Source: Doris montereyensis (lineage: Eukaryota > Mollusca > Gastropoda > Nudibranchia > Dorididae). From it: a DNA stretch of 64,000 bases. Positions 1-55,642 of the stretch are shown in pieces. The stretch lies in assembly GCA_037039925.1 (NCBI GenBank), contig JAXRKP010001343.1:58501-122500 (forward strand), written 5' to 3'. Below the pieces are notes generated by a model. That model had not been told where the DNA came from, ran no database searches, and saw only the letters and a list, made by a program, of their open reading frames with translations. A program made the position numbers and the translations under genes. The stretch's first letter is position 1. Each line of letters starts with the position of its first letter.

Positions 1-234
1 CCTAGTTAATAGAATCAGAATTGATTTAGAATTTTGCTATAACTTCTAGTAACAAGCAAATCTTCAAAACTTACTCGAGATCCAGGTTTAAGGTAAGCTA
101 GCCCCACAATGTAGATCTAGACAATTTAACACATTGGGGATGGCCTGTCAAAAGTTTAGGTTTAATGCTTGATTTGGATCAAGTCTTAAGTTTTATGTCT
201 AAGAACAAGTTCTGGTTGTCAACTTAAGATTGTA

Positions 235-490
235 ATGAGGAATTCCTTTCTAGTTCTAGTTAAATCAGGAAGGTTGAAAAAGGTGGCATTGCATGGTGCT
301 GTTATTGTATGGGAGATTAAATACGGTGCAGGTGTTCGGTGTCTGAAAGTTTCACATTTCAGAGACTTTCAGATATTTTTTCATTTGCCATTTACATCCC
401 TGATTTTCTTTGGCTGCTGAAACGGTCAAATAATCTTGTTTAGTTTGCCATTAAAAACGATTGGTAATTCTCTCCTGAGCAGAGTTAGTG
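235..490 (+). pseudogene. Degenerate zinc-finger ORF fragment joined to transposon debris
   Basis: Bases about 280-370 resemble 29365-29450 (CCYC-type finger with IKYG and RCL), but with a stop and lost cysteines. Bases 403-490 resemble 12997-13090, which lies at the 5' side of the Mutator/Kolobok-like copy at 11.5-13.0 kb, sharing aaaacgattggtaattctct. So the first half kilobase is two old transposon fragments side by side. Confidence 0.5.
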
Positions 491-2021
491 ATGAGAAGGG
501 AAATTTTGTGGCATTTTTATGAATTTGATCGATAGGAATTTTAAGTCCCAAAATGTCATCATATTCATATACAAGATATCTGTGCTCATTCCTAGTTTGG
601 AGCAAATTGATGATCAAGTTTGACAATGAGAAATGATGACTTTTGTCTACCCATTTCCATCTTCCTTTTTTGTACTTGCGTCATGGCTGTCCTGACAAAA
701 TGAGGCATAAATTGTTAATGTCATCATCATCCTTCATAATGTTATGTACAGTCATCTCCGTCATCATATATTATGTACAAGACACTTGCCTTCTATATTT
801 CTGACTTTATTTATTTATTTTTGTATGTTATGGTTTAGTGCGGCAATTGTTTATCATTGTGTGATATTTAATTAAATTCAGTTAACTTTCATTTCTACTA
901 GGGTCCATTAAAAAGCATCAACATTGTTGTCATTGTTATGTACAAGTCAGATTTTGGGTGTTTTGGGCGTTTTAAATTTAAAATGTTCATTTACAATAGA
1001 TATTTAGGCGTAAATAAATGCGCAGTTTGATGAAAAATGTTCCTTTTCTATAGATATTTAGGCCTAAATCAATGTTGAACACACCGTACGACTTGCTAAC
1101 ATTCAATTTCCCCTTTTATGTAATTTTAAATTGATAATTTTCATTTCCGATGAATATTTATCCTGTCTTACATGCCGAACATAGTTCTATGACTTGTCAA
1201 TATGTACAGTTTTATTTTTGTTGTTACTTTTTGTGCTTCCTTGGAAAGTTTCTTACCATCACCATTTTTGTAGTGAACTTGTACATAATCCTGATGACAT
1301 ACATTTGTTAAAAAGTATGTTTAATACCATTGATGCCCCTATTTATGCTTTTGAGCCTTTAACTATAAATATTCAATATGCCTGATACAATAAGTAAATA
1401 TTGGTAATTTTTTAGTTATTATTGTTGTTTGTTGATTGGTGTTGTCACTGTTATATACAAGACAATGTAGTGAATCCCTACTTAGAGATCGATATATCCG
1501 TAACGAAGCATCTTACAGATCTTGCATTTGATGACACTAGATGTAGTCACAGTGGTGCTCATATGAGCAAAAAATGGGTTGGTCTGGTCACACTTAGATT
1601 CAACACCTTCATGACCCTGGCTTTAGTTCCACAAAATGCTCCTATATAGAGATTTAGCTGAAGTGTGTTGGGAAAGTTGAGTCAGGCGGCTTTGATGCGC
1701 CTCTGAGGACTGGTTGAACTATCCCAGACAGTACAGTGTTCGGTTTATTGAAGTATATAAGCACTATTGTGGTAGCTTGTTTCAAAATTTCTGGATGTAG
1801 ATATATGAATAAAGAAGAAAACATCTGTCCCCACTGCAGCTGTCGAATTATGGAAGTTCAGACAGATCTGATGACTTTCCTGGCTATTACATGTACTCTT
1901 CTTAACATTTGGAAAAGAAATAATGGGTTATAATATAAAGTTAAATCCATGTTTTTATACACGACTTTCAAACACTTGTAGCTTTCTGTAATCTGTCAGT
2001 TATATATGCTATCATTTTCAG
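491..2021. other. RAVER intron, mostly unassigned; includes a dispersed repeat copy
   Basis: AT-rich. Bases 1313-1530 match 18852-19050 in direct orientation, with gatgcccctatttatgcttt and acgaagcatcttacagatct conserved. The 1422-1649 ORF over this copy is not supported as a gene. The phrase agatatttaggc occurs twice (about 1000 and 1052). Confidence 0.5.
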
Positions 2022-45078
<43,057 letters not shown>

Positions 45079-46880
45079 AGGGGTACAGTGCCAGCCACGA
45101 GTTGATCGTATCCACATTCATCCAATTAGTTTGTTCTCATGTCTACTTTGTTGTTGGTTCTTTTGACATTTTGAAGAAAATGGTTTTATGGATTATTTTC
45201 CCTTTGGGGGTCTTAGTGTGTCCGCAAAGTGTGACTGTCAACAGGTATAGCATTGCTCAGTGCCCTGATTGCTCTTACGCTCGGGCATGCAGTTAGTGTC
45301 GTCAAACCAGTTACATTGACTTGATCCAGTGTCTTCAAGTTTCCCAGCATCTTTCACCTTCATTTCCATCCCACATAATGTTCACTGCTTCATCTCAAAC
45401 ATGTCACATTGTAAGAGACATTTTAATGCCTCATCTGATCAGAAAGAGCCATCTTTGGTTTGAAATCGTACAATGAATTGGTGGCTTTTCTTTTCTTAGG
45501 TTCTCACCTTTTTTTTATAAAGATGACAGTTGGATACAATTTTAATATTTGTTTTTGTTTTGAGTATTTTTAGCTAAAAGAAGATTGGGCGCTCTTGTAT
45601 GTTTTTTTTTATATTGTTTACTTTTAATTCACTCTGAGATCTCTGCATGTGGTATTTGGGGAAAATTGCAATGAAACAAGCAAAGCTCTAAATTCAGAAA
45701 AATCCCCAAAGTGTCATAAAAGCTGTAGAGGTATTTTAAGAGTCCTACACAGATTTAGAGCAGGGGAAGACACGGATTAAGGGTTGGGGAGAGGAGGGGC
45801 TGGTATCCTGTGTTCTGTCCATCTGCTTCATCCTGTGTTTTGATGGAATCTTGCAGGTCTCGACTGTTTTTATTTTTTAGCGAGGTATTCTGTTGACCTG
45901 GGTTTTAAAAAACATTTATTTTAATTTTAAAAGGAATCAAGTAAACATTTGAGGGTTGCCTTAGCATTGTATGACAATAGTTTGTAGAGAAGATGCTTTC
46001 TTGCCAATGGCTTGACTGTTATTTTTATTTCAAGTTATGGGTTAATCCAGGAGATCTTCCTTTTCAATGCCCCAGAAGAAAATTTATTTGTTTGATGTCA
46101 CCTGAGTGGCAGATACACTGCATAAAATGTATTTGTTGTTCTACACTAGACTTGCCACTAGACAGACAGAAATAGCCTGGATTTCCACCCACCTAGTAAT
46201 GGAATAAAATGTATGGCAATTAATTGATATTCAATCTGAACTTGTATTGTAAAAGAAAGTCCATCTTAAAGGACCATGCTCTTTTTCATCCTGGTCATAG
46301 CATTGTGCCAAATGCTCACACTCGCATACACACATCACACACAACTCCAGGACAACAATATTGCACATTCACACACACACGTCATGCACACAGCCAGTCT
46401 GTTCTGTTAGTGTAACGCTTGCGCTCCAGTCTAGAGTGTGGTGCTCACTTCATCTCTTTCTCCTGATCATGCGGGCAGTTGGTGGACGCTATTGGTAGGT
46501 CCTTCTTTCCCTTCACTCTTCCACTTATCTTTCGTCTTGCTGTTTCCTCTGAAATCACCTGAGATCACCGCATATGGTGGTCACGATAAATGTCAGTCAA
46601 TGTTGATTTATTTGTGGTAGGTGGAGGTCCAAGAGATAGCTTTTGTTTCTCTTAGTGTCCCACCAGACCTCAATGGAGACCAGTTTTTATGTTTTTTGTA
46701 ATGGAATGTCAAATAAATTATTATTCTATCAAGCATTTTGCCTTTCGTTTTCATTGTCAACTTTACTCTTGTGTTCTGTACATATTATTTTGTTGATGTG
46801 TTGGTTACAACCAAAGATAAGATTTATAGTCAGTATCCTTGCACAAGCGCAGGTTTACCAACTGTATCTTTCTCTACCTC
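45079..46880 (+). other. RAVER: RAVER 3' UTR and downstream flank
   Basis: No gene recognised. AATAAA candidates are at 46203-46208 and around 46710. SINE-tail relatives are at about 45630 and 46500-46620, and a CA-rich patch at 46315-46395. Confidence 0.4.
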
Positions 46881-47099
46881 CAGCTAAATACTCATTCACA
46901 TCTGAGATGAGTGAGGAAAGCAGAGTGAAGTATAGAATTAACCGATTGCTCTTCTATCGCCCGCTACAATCTTTTCCCCTGTCCTTTCAATGCATCCGAC
47001 CCGATTACAAAAGTACCAGACTTAGCCCAGTTTCTCTAGGACAGGCTACTAGCCTGACGCATATCTTTACCCCAAGTTAGTGCTTGTATCATTTGCACC
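46881..47099. other. SINE family B fragment and spacer
   Basis: Bases 46881-46930 match the far end of the copies at 27235 and 31993 (actcattcacatctgag, gaggaaagcaga). The rest is unassigned. Confidence 0.5.
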
Positions 47100-47445
47100 T
47101 GTGTCGAGAGGGGAAATTATCCGTTTTGTAGCTTTCCCTAGGAACTCACGGTGAAACTAGGGTTTCCAGGATTCATCCCCAAAACCTCATCCCAAGTCCA
47201 GCAACCTAACCACTCGACCACAGACACCTCACTTTCCTGATTTGTGCTTATCTAGTATCAGAGACTTACGTCCAACTGACATTGACCCCTCAAACCAATC
47301 AGGACCATAATCTAAAGGGAGATTACTCACACACATCACATAAAAGGAGTTTTCGTTTAGGTTGATCTCTTCTTAGTAAATAGTAGGTCCATCTTAATAA
47401 AGGTCCCTTGACATTCGACCCACTGGCATTCCCTGTATTAGGTAG
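47100..47445 (-). mobile_element. tRNA-derived SINE, copy 2 of family A
   Basis: Minus strand: box A TGGTCGAGTGG, box B-like GGATGAATCC. It matches 9756-10060 in the same orientation, including the 5' extension (cctgatttgtgcttatct, gcattccctgtatt). Confidence 0.68.
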
Positions 47446-47722
47446 CCTACAGAATACTGATTTTTTTTAACAGGCCAAAAAACCTATGATGGAGCCTGTT
47501 ACTACAACAATTCATTCTGAGTAATTTGATACCAAATTTATTCATATGCATGTAATGATGTAGCATAAAATTTGAGAATTTATGAATTTTGTAATATTAA
47601 ATTTTTTGACGGTAAGCACAAAGTGACAACTCGTTTAGTTTCTCGCTGCCTGTCGAGGTTGACCTCGCAGCGTAGGTTGTGTAACATGGCCTATTGAAAA
47701 CCACTACGAACACCACAAGATA

Positions 47723-47787
47723 GTTTAGTGCACTTACATTTGACTAAAAACAAAGATCAAAGTTTATTTGTTGTCTGTCCTGACACA
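47723..47787 (+). repeat. 65-bp direct repeat, left copy
   Basis: tagtgcacttacatttgact and gatcaaagtttatttgttg are repeated at 55643-55708. Together they bracket the 49.5-55.2 kb coding region. Just inside lie gtgcaccatggg on the left and the roughly inverted ccatgcactatgg on the right. Confidence 0.7.
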
Positions 47788-47812
47788 GTTTTTAGTGGGT
47801 GCACCATGGGAC

Positions 47813-47813
<1 letters not shown>

Positions 47814-47845
<32 letters not shown>
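47814..47845. repeat. Poly-C run
   Basis: About 31 consecutive C. Its length in the assembly is unreliable. The right end of the bracketed unit carries a matching G-rich stretch at 55610-55622. Confidence 0.95.
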
Positions 47846-47846
<1 letters not shown>

Positions 47847-48154
47847 CGGCCACCAATCGTAACGAGGCCAAGACAGGTCATAAGGCCAAAGGTCGAGCGA
47901 ATAACTAATCAATGTCAGTTTATTTCTTGACATGTAGATCTAGTGAAGTAGCCTACTACAATTAGATCAACATGCCATCCGAATCTAATTCATTGTTTGT
48001 AAGTCGGGTTGGGTTTTGAGATGGATCACCCTGTAGCCTGTGTTGTTTTGTTTAGTTCTCTTTGGATCAGTCTCAGCAATCATAATACTATTTTTATAGT
48101 TATAGTATTATGCACTCTTACTCTTACTCATCTACTTCTACTATCTCGTATTTC

Positions 48155-48320
48155 CCGATCTCTTGTACATTCTTCTTTTCAAGGATGGAGAGAGGAGAGG
48201 AGGAAAAAGAAGATATCGTTAGGAATAGGACAGAGAGAGAGAAAGCATATTATATTATTATTATATATGCAGACACCAAATTCACAAAAATGAGAGCAAA
48301 GGAGGGAGGAAAAAAGGAGA

Positions 48321-48354
<34 letters not shown>

Positions 48355-48640
48355 AAGAAGAGAGAGCAAGAAAAAGGAAAGGAGGAAAAAGGAGAAAGAT
48401 CTCTTGTACATTCTTCTTTTCAAGGATAGAGAGAGGAGAGAGGAAAAGAAGATATCGTTAGGAATAGAACAGAGAGGGCAAGAGAAAGAGGAGGAAAAAG
48501 GAGAGAGAGAGTGAGAGAGAGCATATGCAGACACCAAAGTGACCAAATTCACAAAAATGAGAGCAAGGAGGAGGAAAAAGGAGAGAGAGAGAAAGAAAGA
48601 GCAAGGACGAGGAAAAAAAGAGAAAGAGCCACACAGATAC
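48155..48640 (+). repeat. Purine-rich block with about 235-bp direct duplication
   Basis: ctcttgtacattcttctttt at 48160 returns at 48400. Each is followed by gagaggag purines, agatatcgttaggaata, and then gcagacaccaaattcacaaa. Long (GA)n in between. The ORFs over it are low-complexity artefacts. Confidence 0.8.
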
Positions 48641-48660
48641 ACACACCAAATTTACACAAA

Positions 48661-49543
48661 TGCATGCAACATAACAAAACTTGCTTACTTAAATTAATGA
48701 AGAGACACCAATACATACATGTAGTTAAAGTTAAAGCGCAATTGAGATTAAGTTTAAGTTTAAGGAATGAAACCCATTACCCCCACAGGGAATAATGATA
48801 CCATACTTGTACTTAGTTTTAAAACAAAGTTGACCAAAAAGCTACTTGATATGATATTTTGATAATCTTGCTGTGGTATATTTGGCAGTCATGAGTTATG
48901 GCCCTTGCCATGCAACTGTTATGCATTGTACAAAGCATCATATGGACACGTACTTATCATCTTCGTGGTCACTTGATTGATATCGATTACCACGTGTTGT
49001 TATGATTGGGTCCATACAAAATGGCTGCTGTTTACGTTTGCTTACAAGTACAAGTCCCTCTAGTTAAAATCTATATTTTATTTTTTTAACTGTATCTTAT
49101 CTCCATGATGTTTGAGATATCTGCATTTGTATTTCTTAATCTTAATTCTAGAAAAAAATGGTATCTTGTTTGTTTAACTGAATTTTTATCGCAACAGCCT
49201 TTTTAGAATAATGATAGATCTAGATCTAATCTAGATCTAGACGGGAAGAAATACAATGTAATGTGTCTCCAGAGGTCTTTTTTCTCTCCTCAGTATGGGA
49301 TCTTTTTAAATTTGAAAAACTGTGAGTACTTTTCTTTTAAAGACTTGTAACGTTTTGTTCTATTTCTATTCTCAAGGGATAACAGTATTTCAAAACTTAA
49401 TACATGTACAGACAATCAAAGACATTCTGATTATGAAAACAATGTATTCAATCTTAGTATTACGCGTTGTGTAATATTCTAAAACAGCTTCTGAAAAAAC
49501 CTGTTGATTTAAAAAAGAAGGAAGAATGTGAATCAAGGCAAAA
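48661..49543. other. 5' flank of the 49.5-kb coding region, nothing identified
   Basis: AT-rich. A cluster of agatctagatctaatctaga lies at 49217-49245. No promoter I can support. Confidence 0.35.
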
Positions 49544-52500
49544 ATGTTACAATTTGGGTCATTCATAATACACGCTTGCACAAAATTCACAGAAGTATCA
49601 TGGAAAAGGGTTCAGGAATCAAAGAATTACATCTACAAAGCAACAATTCTACAGAAAGAAAAAGTCAAACATATACGTGAACAAATACCTGAAGTTTTAA
49701 ATGATTTCCAGCATGGCTATCATCGCCCGTGTTATCAAACCTTTACATTTACACTGCTACCACAGCAGTCTAGAAAAAGGCAATCAAAAGAACAGACGAA
49801 TACAAACTCACCAAGAAAAAGGCATACACTTGCTCACCATAACACTGTTGATTAACAGTTAGCAGTGGCACGTTGTTTGATCAAGAAATATGCATATTTT
49901 GTCGAAGAAGAAAAAAGTATGTGAATAGAAAACCAGATATTCTTATACAGTGTGTGACACTAGATTGTGCTAAGGAGTCTATAGCAGAAGCAGCAAAGAT
50001 GAAATATGATTTTAAAATGATAAGCCTAACTGAAAACATCTGTTTAATTGCACAACAAGCTCATTTACATTATCACAAGTCCTGTCACTGTCAGAGAGAT
50101 AATGTGAGGAAATCTGATCGTCATGTTGATCTTTCACAATCTACTGAACATGGAAGAGATCAAAAGAAATTTGAGGAAGCCCATTCACATGCTTTAAGAT
50201 TTATCACTGGCTATGTTCAGAAACATATCATTGAAAACTGCTGTGTAGAAAGAATAACAATGAGTGAAAGAAGAGTATCTAAATTATTTAAATATTTAGT
50301 CTCACTTCCCAGATGTTTATAACCCCAAGTACAAAACCTACAAACTAAAAGACAAGCTTGTCAAAGCATTTGGAAACCACATACAATTTTGGCAACCCAA
50401 CTATAAAAGTGAACTTGTATACTCAAGTGATGTTCCAAAGGGAATTGCAATTGAAACAGCTTTTGAACAGGTTTCCTCTGAGGAGAGAAGGCTTCAGGAA
50501 GCAACTCAATCTTAGGCGAGAAATTCTTGCCACATACAGAAATGTACAGCCTATGCCTTGGCCACCTAGCTCAGCTTTCCTTGAACATTGTGCCTCTCAT
50601 TCAACTCTTTTGGAGCTAGAAATGGCGATGTGCGATAGTGTCAGTGAGAATAAATCGAATCTTCCTGCGGATGCTACAAACAAAGCAAGCCCTTATCACT
50701 AATTTCTGTTGGGACAACTTTGACCTTTTAGAAGAGACACCAATTGGGTTAGGGACCACTCATTCAACCCATGGAATCATAATACAGGAAACTCTTGAGA
50801 AATCCATAAATGAAGATCTGACCCAAGTTCAAACATGCAACAATAGTGGAATGACAAAGACAAAACGACACTCTGTAAAATATCAACCAACAAACATTGA
50901 ACCTTGTTTTGTTCACAGCAAAGTGGAGCCAACAGTAGATGTAAATGAAACCTACTTTGAATATGAAAATGATTTTTTTGCAAAAAACCTTTTTTCTATG
51001 GATGTTCTGTCGCTTGAAAATTAATTCAAGTGGTGCTACTTTCCCTAGCTGGAAAGGCTGGGTATCTGCCACGGCTGAAGACAAGGAAGAGAAAAAATCT
51101 CTCGTAAATTATATGCCACCCATCAATGCCTCAATGAACGAATTATCAACAATTAAAAAACTATTGCAGATTTCAATGCATGCAACAGATGATTTAGGAC
51201 AGAAATTCACTTTTGTGACTTTTGACTTAGCAGTTGCAAAAAAACCCTTTGATATCGTATGGAACCAACCCAGTGTCTACATAAACTTATCATTCATCTT
51301 GGCGCTTTTCATACCACCCTGTCATATCTTTCTGCCATTGGTAAACTCATGAGGGGGTCTGGTTTTGAAGAAATAGTGATAGAAGCAGGAATATGTGCAA
51401 GCGGTTCTCTGGACAGCGTATTGAAAGGTAGACATTACAATTACAATCAGAGGGCATTCATACACGGTTGAAGCTCTTGAAAGGTAACTTTTCACGTTTT
51501 TTACTCAAATATTATGTTCCAATCAACTGATTTCACAGCTGACATTAGATGTACAAAATCTTGAAACAAATTTATGCCATGCTGCATTTGACAATGCTGT
51601 CAATTTAGAAGCTTTAAACCTTCTATTTGGTCAGTACGAGTTTTTCAAGGAACAAGTAAAATGTGGTACATATGGCAACACAGCAAAGTTTTGGTTTGAC
51701 TACATGGAAAAAGTATGGAATGTTTTACAGTTTTCAGTGGCAACAAAAACCAACAATTTTGACATGCATGTTTCATCTTTGCAGAGGCTGTGCCGTCTCT
51801 TATTTAGTATGAACAATCAAAACAACGCAAAGTACCTGAGTCAGTATTCTGTAATGCTGCCCAATCTACCTGAAGAAGCAAAAGTCTTGATACAAAACAG
51901 AGGATTCAGCGTGTCTTGATCAGATGTGCCTGCTGGGAGGTCCGCCATTGATTTGACCATAGAACAAACCATAAATAAGGATGCAAAAAACAAGCGGTGA
52001 AAGCGTTGGGTTAAGCAGAAGCTTACCCGCATACTACAGATGGTGTGTAACACGCCATAATCGGTCCCAATGTTTCGTCTTTGCAGCAGATGACCAACTT
52101 GGATTCAAAATCCTCAGATAGCCACAAAGACATAAATGCTTCTGAGAGAAGACTGAGTGAGAAAAGAATACTGTAAGGGTTTTTCAGCATTCACCAACCC
52201 CTTCGAAATGAGCACAAGTGAATTGATTTGTTTGTCGTCAGGGAAGAAAGTATCTGAAGACATTGCTAATGACCTGTTAAAAATAAATGAGCATGGAAAT
52301 GGAAAGGTACGCTTTGAGAACTTTGTGGAATCAAGATTGAAAAGTAAAACAGTTGAGTTCAAACATCCATTACCAAAATCAGCACTCAAAACTTTTGCCT
52401 CTGCCACAAATGTCGTAGCTGTCCAAAGTAAAACTAAAGAGATAAAAATGAAAGTTCAAAGAAATCTGTTCGGCCAATTGCTTGTTTTGTCACATGAGCA

Positions 52501-53270
52501 TGATATTAATATGGAAAAGGTGTTATGTTATTCATTGAGTCCAACACCCTGGTCCTTGGCATCACCTGATGGCTTACATTTGAAGACAAACAAGGCAACA
52601 CTTTTACATACCCTTTGAAAAACAAGAATTTATTGTCACTGAAGATGTCTCTAAGAAACAAGATACGGTCTATGTCGTGGATGGAATGGCTTTTCTTCAT
52701 AACTTTACAGATATGCCTAACACTTTTGGAGATCTTGTAAAGAAATTACTCACAGTCTTCCCAAAACAGCGTGCATACATTTTTATTACAGACACATATA
52801 AATCAGACTCCATAAAGAGTACTGAACGAGACAGAAGACAGCGATCCAAGGACTCTTTCTTTCTGAAAGGACCTGCAATCAAAATACCATCAAACTGGAA
52901 AGCATTTTTGGCTAGTGATGAAAATAAGAAAACACTGACCAGTTTTCTACTCTCGGAACTCAAAAAAGATCTTCACGCCATTGCTTTGTTAGACAGAGAG
53001 CTTTTTATATGTGTGAAGACATGTGTGAACTGTTAACAAGTGACGATGGAATATCTGTGATTTCAAGACCTATTCAAGATCTGTTTTCATCAACAAGAAG
53101 AAGGAGATACACGAATAATTCTCCACTGTTTCTACATTTCAAGACAGACTTCCATTAACAGAATCGTCATTAGATCACCAGACACTGATGTCTTTCTACT
53201 CCTGCTGTCATTTGCTGACACAATTAACAAAAACCTGATTTTCGACACTGGAACAGGAAACAATAGACGC
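49544..53270 (+). pseudogene. Multi-domain protein of an uncharacterised invertebrate repeat family, frame-broken
   Basis: I recognise the family by its blocks but know no function. In order: HRPCYQTFT (49720); CIFCRRRKKYVNRKPDIL with ITLDCAKESI and HYHKSCHC-type Cys/His sites (49890-50110); NFCWDNFDLLEETPIG and GTTHSTHGIIIQ (50700-50790); FPSWKGWVS, YMPPINASM, FTFVTFDLAVAKKPFDIVW, GAFHTTLSYLSAIGKLMRGS and EIVIEAGICASGSLD (51040-51420); DVPAGRSAIDLTIEQTINKD (51925-51985); PWSLASPDG (52550); then VVDGMAFLHN, ITDTYKSDSIK, EEADTRII, RSPDTDVFLLLLSFADTI and TGSDTTSCFAGKEKS (52675-53410). At least ten frame changes. The last group resembles FEN/PIN nuclease acidic blocks. Probably a dead or assembly-damaged copy of a mobile or repeated gene. 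Confidence 0.7.
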
Positions 53271-53489
53271 TAAATAAACATGTCTCTTGACTAGCATCAT
53301 CAATTTGCCCCCACGTTTAGGAGATGCAAATTTCTAAAAATTCTTGGATGTCCATGACTTTTACTGGCTCAGATACAACAAGCTGTTTTGCAGGCAAGGA
53401 AAAGTCAGGCGAAAAGCATCTCAAATTTCTAAAAAAAAGATCACTGTAAATAAATTCCTAATTGATGTCTTTGCAAGACTTGGGACATC

Positions 53490-54790
53490 AGAACAACTAT
53501 GATAAAGTAAGACAGAGTTGTATGGAAAAGCATCTTATAGATGTCTCCGATATGATAAAGTAAGACAGAGTTGTAAGGGCAAGAAAAGCATCTTATAGCT
53601 GTGTAAATAAAGTCCGATATGATAAAGTAAGACAGAGTTGTAGGGCAAGAAAAGCATCTTATAGCTGTGTAAATAAAGTCCGATATGATAAAGTAAGACA
53701 GAGTTGGCAAAAAAAATATCTTATAGCTGTGTAAATAAAGTCTGTTATGATAAAAAAGCAAAAAAATATCATCTTATAAAGCTGTTATGATGTAAGACAG
53801 AGCTGTAAGGGCAAAAGCATCTTATAGCTGTGTAAATAAAGATATGATAAAGTAAGACAGAGTTGTAAGGGCAAGAAAAGCATCTTATAGCTGTGTAAAT
53901 AAAGTCCAATATGATAAAGTAAGACAGAGTTGTAAGGGCAAGAAAAGCATCTTATAGCTGTGTAAATAAAGTCTGATATGATAAAGTAAGACAGAGTTGT
54001 AAGGAAAGCAAGTAAAAAAGCATCTTATAGCTGTGTAAATAAAGTCTGATATGATAAAGTAAGACAGAGTTGTAAAGGTAAAATAAAGTCCTATATGATA
54101 AAGTAAGACAAGTTGTAAACAGAAAAGCATCTTATAGCTGTGTAAATAAAGTCCGATATGATAAAGTAAGACAGAGTTGTATAGCTGTGTAAATAAAGTC
54201 CGATATGATAAAGTAAGACAAAAGCATCTTATAGCTGTGTAAATAAAGTCCGATATGATAAAGTAAGACAGAGTTGTAAGGGCAAGAAAAGCATCTTATA
54301 GCTGTGTAAGTCCGATATGATAAAGTAAGACAGAGTTGTAAGGGCAAGAAAAGTAGCTGTGTAAATAAAGTCCTATATGATAAAGTAAGACAGAGTTGTA
54401 AGGGCAAGAAAAGATCTTATAGTAAAATAAATTCTGATATGACTAAAAGTAAGACAGAGTATGGCAAGAAAGCATCTTATAGCTATTGTAAATAAAGTCC
54501 GATATGATAAAGTAAGACAGAGTTGTAAGGGCAAGAAAAGCATCTTATAGCTGTGTAAATAAAGTCCGATATGATAAAGTAAGAAAAAGGGCATCTTATT
54601 ATAGATGTGTAAATAAAGTCCGATATGATAAAGTAAGACAGAGTTGTAAGGGCAAGAAAAGCATCTTATCTTATAGCTGTGTAAATAAAGTCCGATATGA
54701 TAAAGTAAGACAGAGTTGAGGGCAAGAAAAGCATCTTATAGCTGTGTAAATAAAGTCCGATATGATAAAAAGACAGAGTTTTAAGGGCAA
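53490..54790 (+). repeat. 67-bp minisatellite inside a coding region, about 19 copies
   Basis: Unit tatgataaagtaagacagag then ttgtaagggcaagaaaagca, tcttatagctgtgtaaataa and agtccga. It sits between LGTSEQL (53490) and SNSDGVDLSQMPPC (54807). The part translating as YDKVRQSCKGKKSIL is in frame with the code on both sides, so the unit grew from the gene itself. Several copies have internal deletions. Confidence 0.9.
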
Positions 54791-55191
54791 GAAAAGCATC
54801 CTTTCAAATTCAGATGGTGTTGATCTCTCACAAATGCCACCATGCACACAAGTGCTCTACCTTCATATGAAAAGAGCCAACTACCAAATGTTGGTGTGGA
54901 GGAACTCGCCTAATCAATTCCTTGATCTACCTGACCCAAAAGGAAAATGGCCGGAGAGCAGCACTGTCAGGAGGACTGGAGATTCAGTGGTTTAGTGAAG
55001 ATTTTTTGCCAAGAGATTTGCAAGAGATTTTGTCAGATTCAGATATCGATGATGAACATGACGATGATGAGAATGAGAATGACAGTGACAGTGAAATGAT
55101 ACCACCAGACAATCTTCTCCTAGTGACGAAGACTGTTCTGATAGTGACGAAGAACAACACAATAGCAGATGTGTTTGAAAGAATAAGATGA
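54762..55191 (+). pseudogene. C-terminus of the 49.5-kb uncharacterised protein
   Basis: LSQMPPCTQVLYLHMKRANY, then VWRNSPNQFLDLPDPKG, is the family's conserved C-terminal block. A frame change near 54950 leads to GLEIQWFSEDFLPRDLQEIL and an acidic tail (DSDIDDEHDDDENENDSDSE) ending at 55191. A minisatellite separates it from the rest of the gene. Confidence 0.7.
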
Positions 55192-55642
55192 AATTCAGAA
55201 AGAATATGTTTTGAGAAGTGTTTTATTCCATATGTTCACTTTATAATTCATCTAAATCAGTCATTTTAAGAAGTGCATGTCCCATTTATGCAATATGTGA
55301 CAATATGTTTTTATGTGTTTTGAGAAAAAAGTCATTTTATTTCATATTTGTACTATGTAATTCATCTAAATTAATCCTTTGAAAATGCAAATATGTCCAA
55401 ACTAAGCAAGATAGTGTCATGAAAATGTTTTGGAACACAAAAATATATCTGAAAGTAAATTTTTATCTTATAAGAAAAATCATGATTTTTGCACTCGATG
55501 ATCTTTCAGGGGCCATAACTCTGTAAAGATGATACTTTATAAAACAAGTTGGATTTTATACCTTAAGAACTATTCTATAAAAAAAAACCATAGTGACAAA
55601 TTTCCCCCAGGGGGGAGGGGGTATGGTGGCCCATGCACTATG
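55192..55642. other. 3' flank of the 49.5-kb coding region
   Basis: AT-rich, with G-rich bases at 55605-55622 and ccatgcactatgg at 55631-55643, roughly inverted to gtgcaccatggg at 47799-47810. These may be the ends of the element that carries the coding region. Confidence 0.45.

Noticed and set aside
48110..48795. Glu/Arg-rich ORFs of 94-134 codons
   Set aside because: Low-complexity translations of purine-rich repeats on both strands.
53441..54594. Minus-strand ORFs with repeated LYHIGLYLHSYK units
   Set aside because: Antisense translation of the 67-bp minisatellite.
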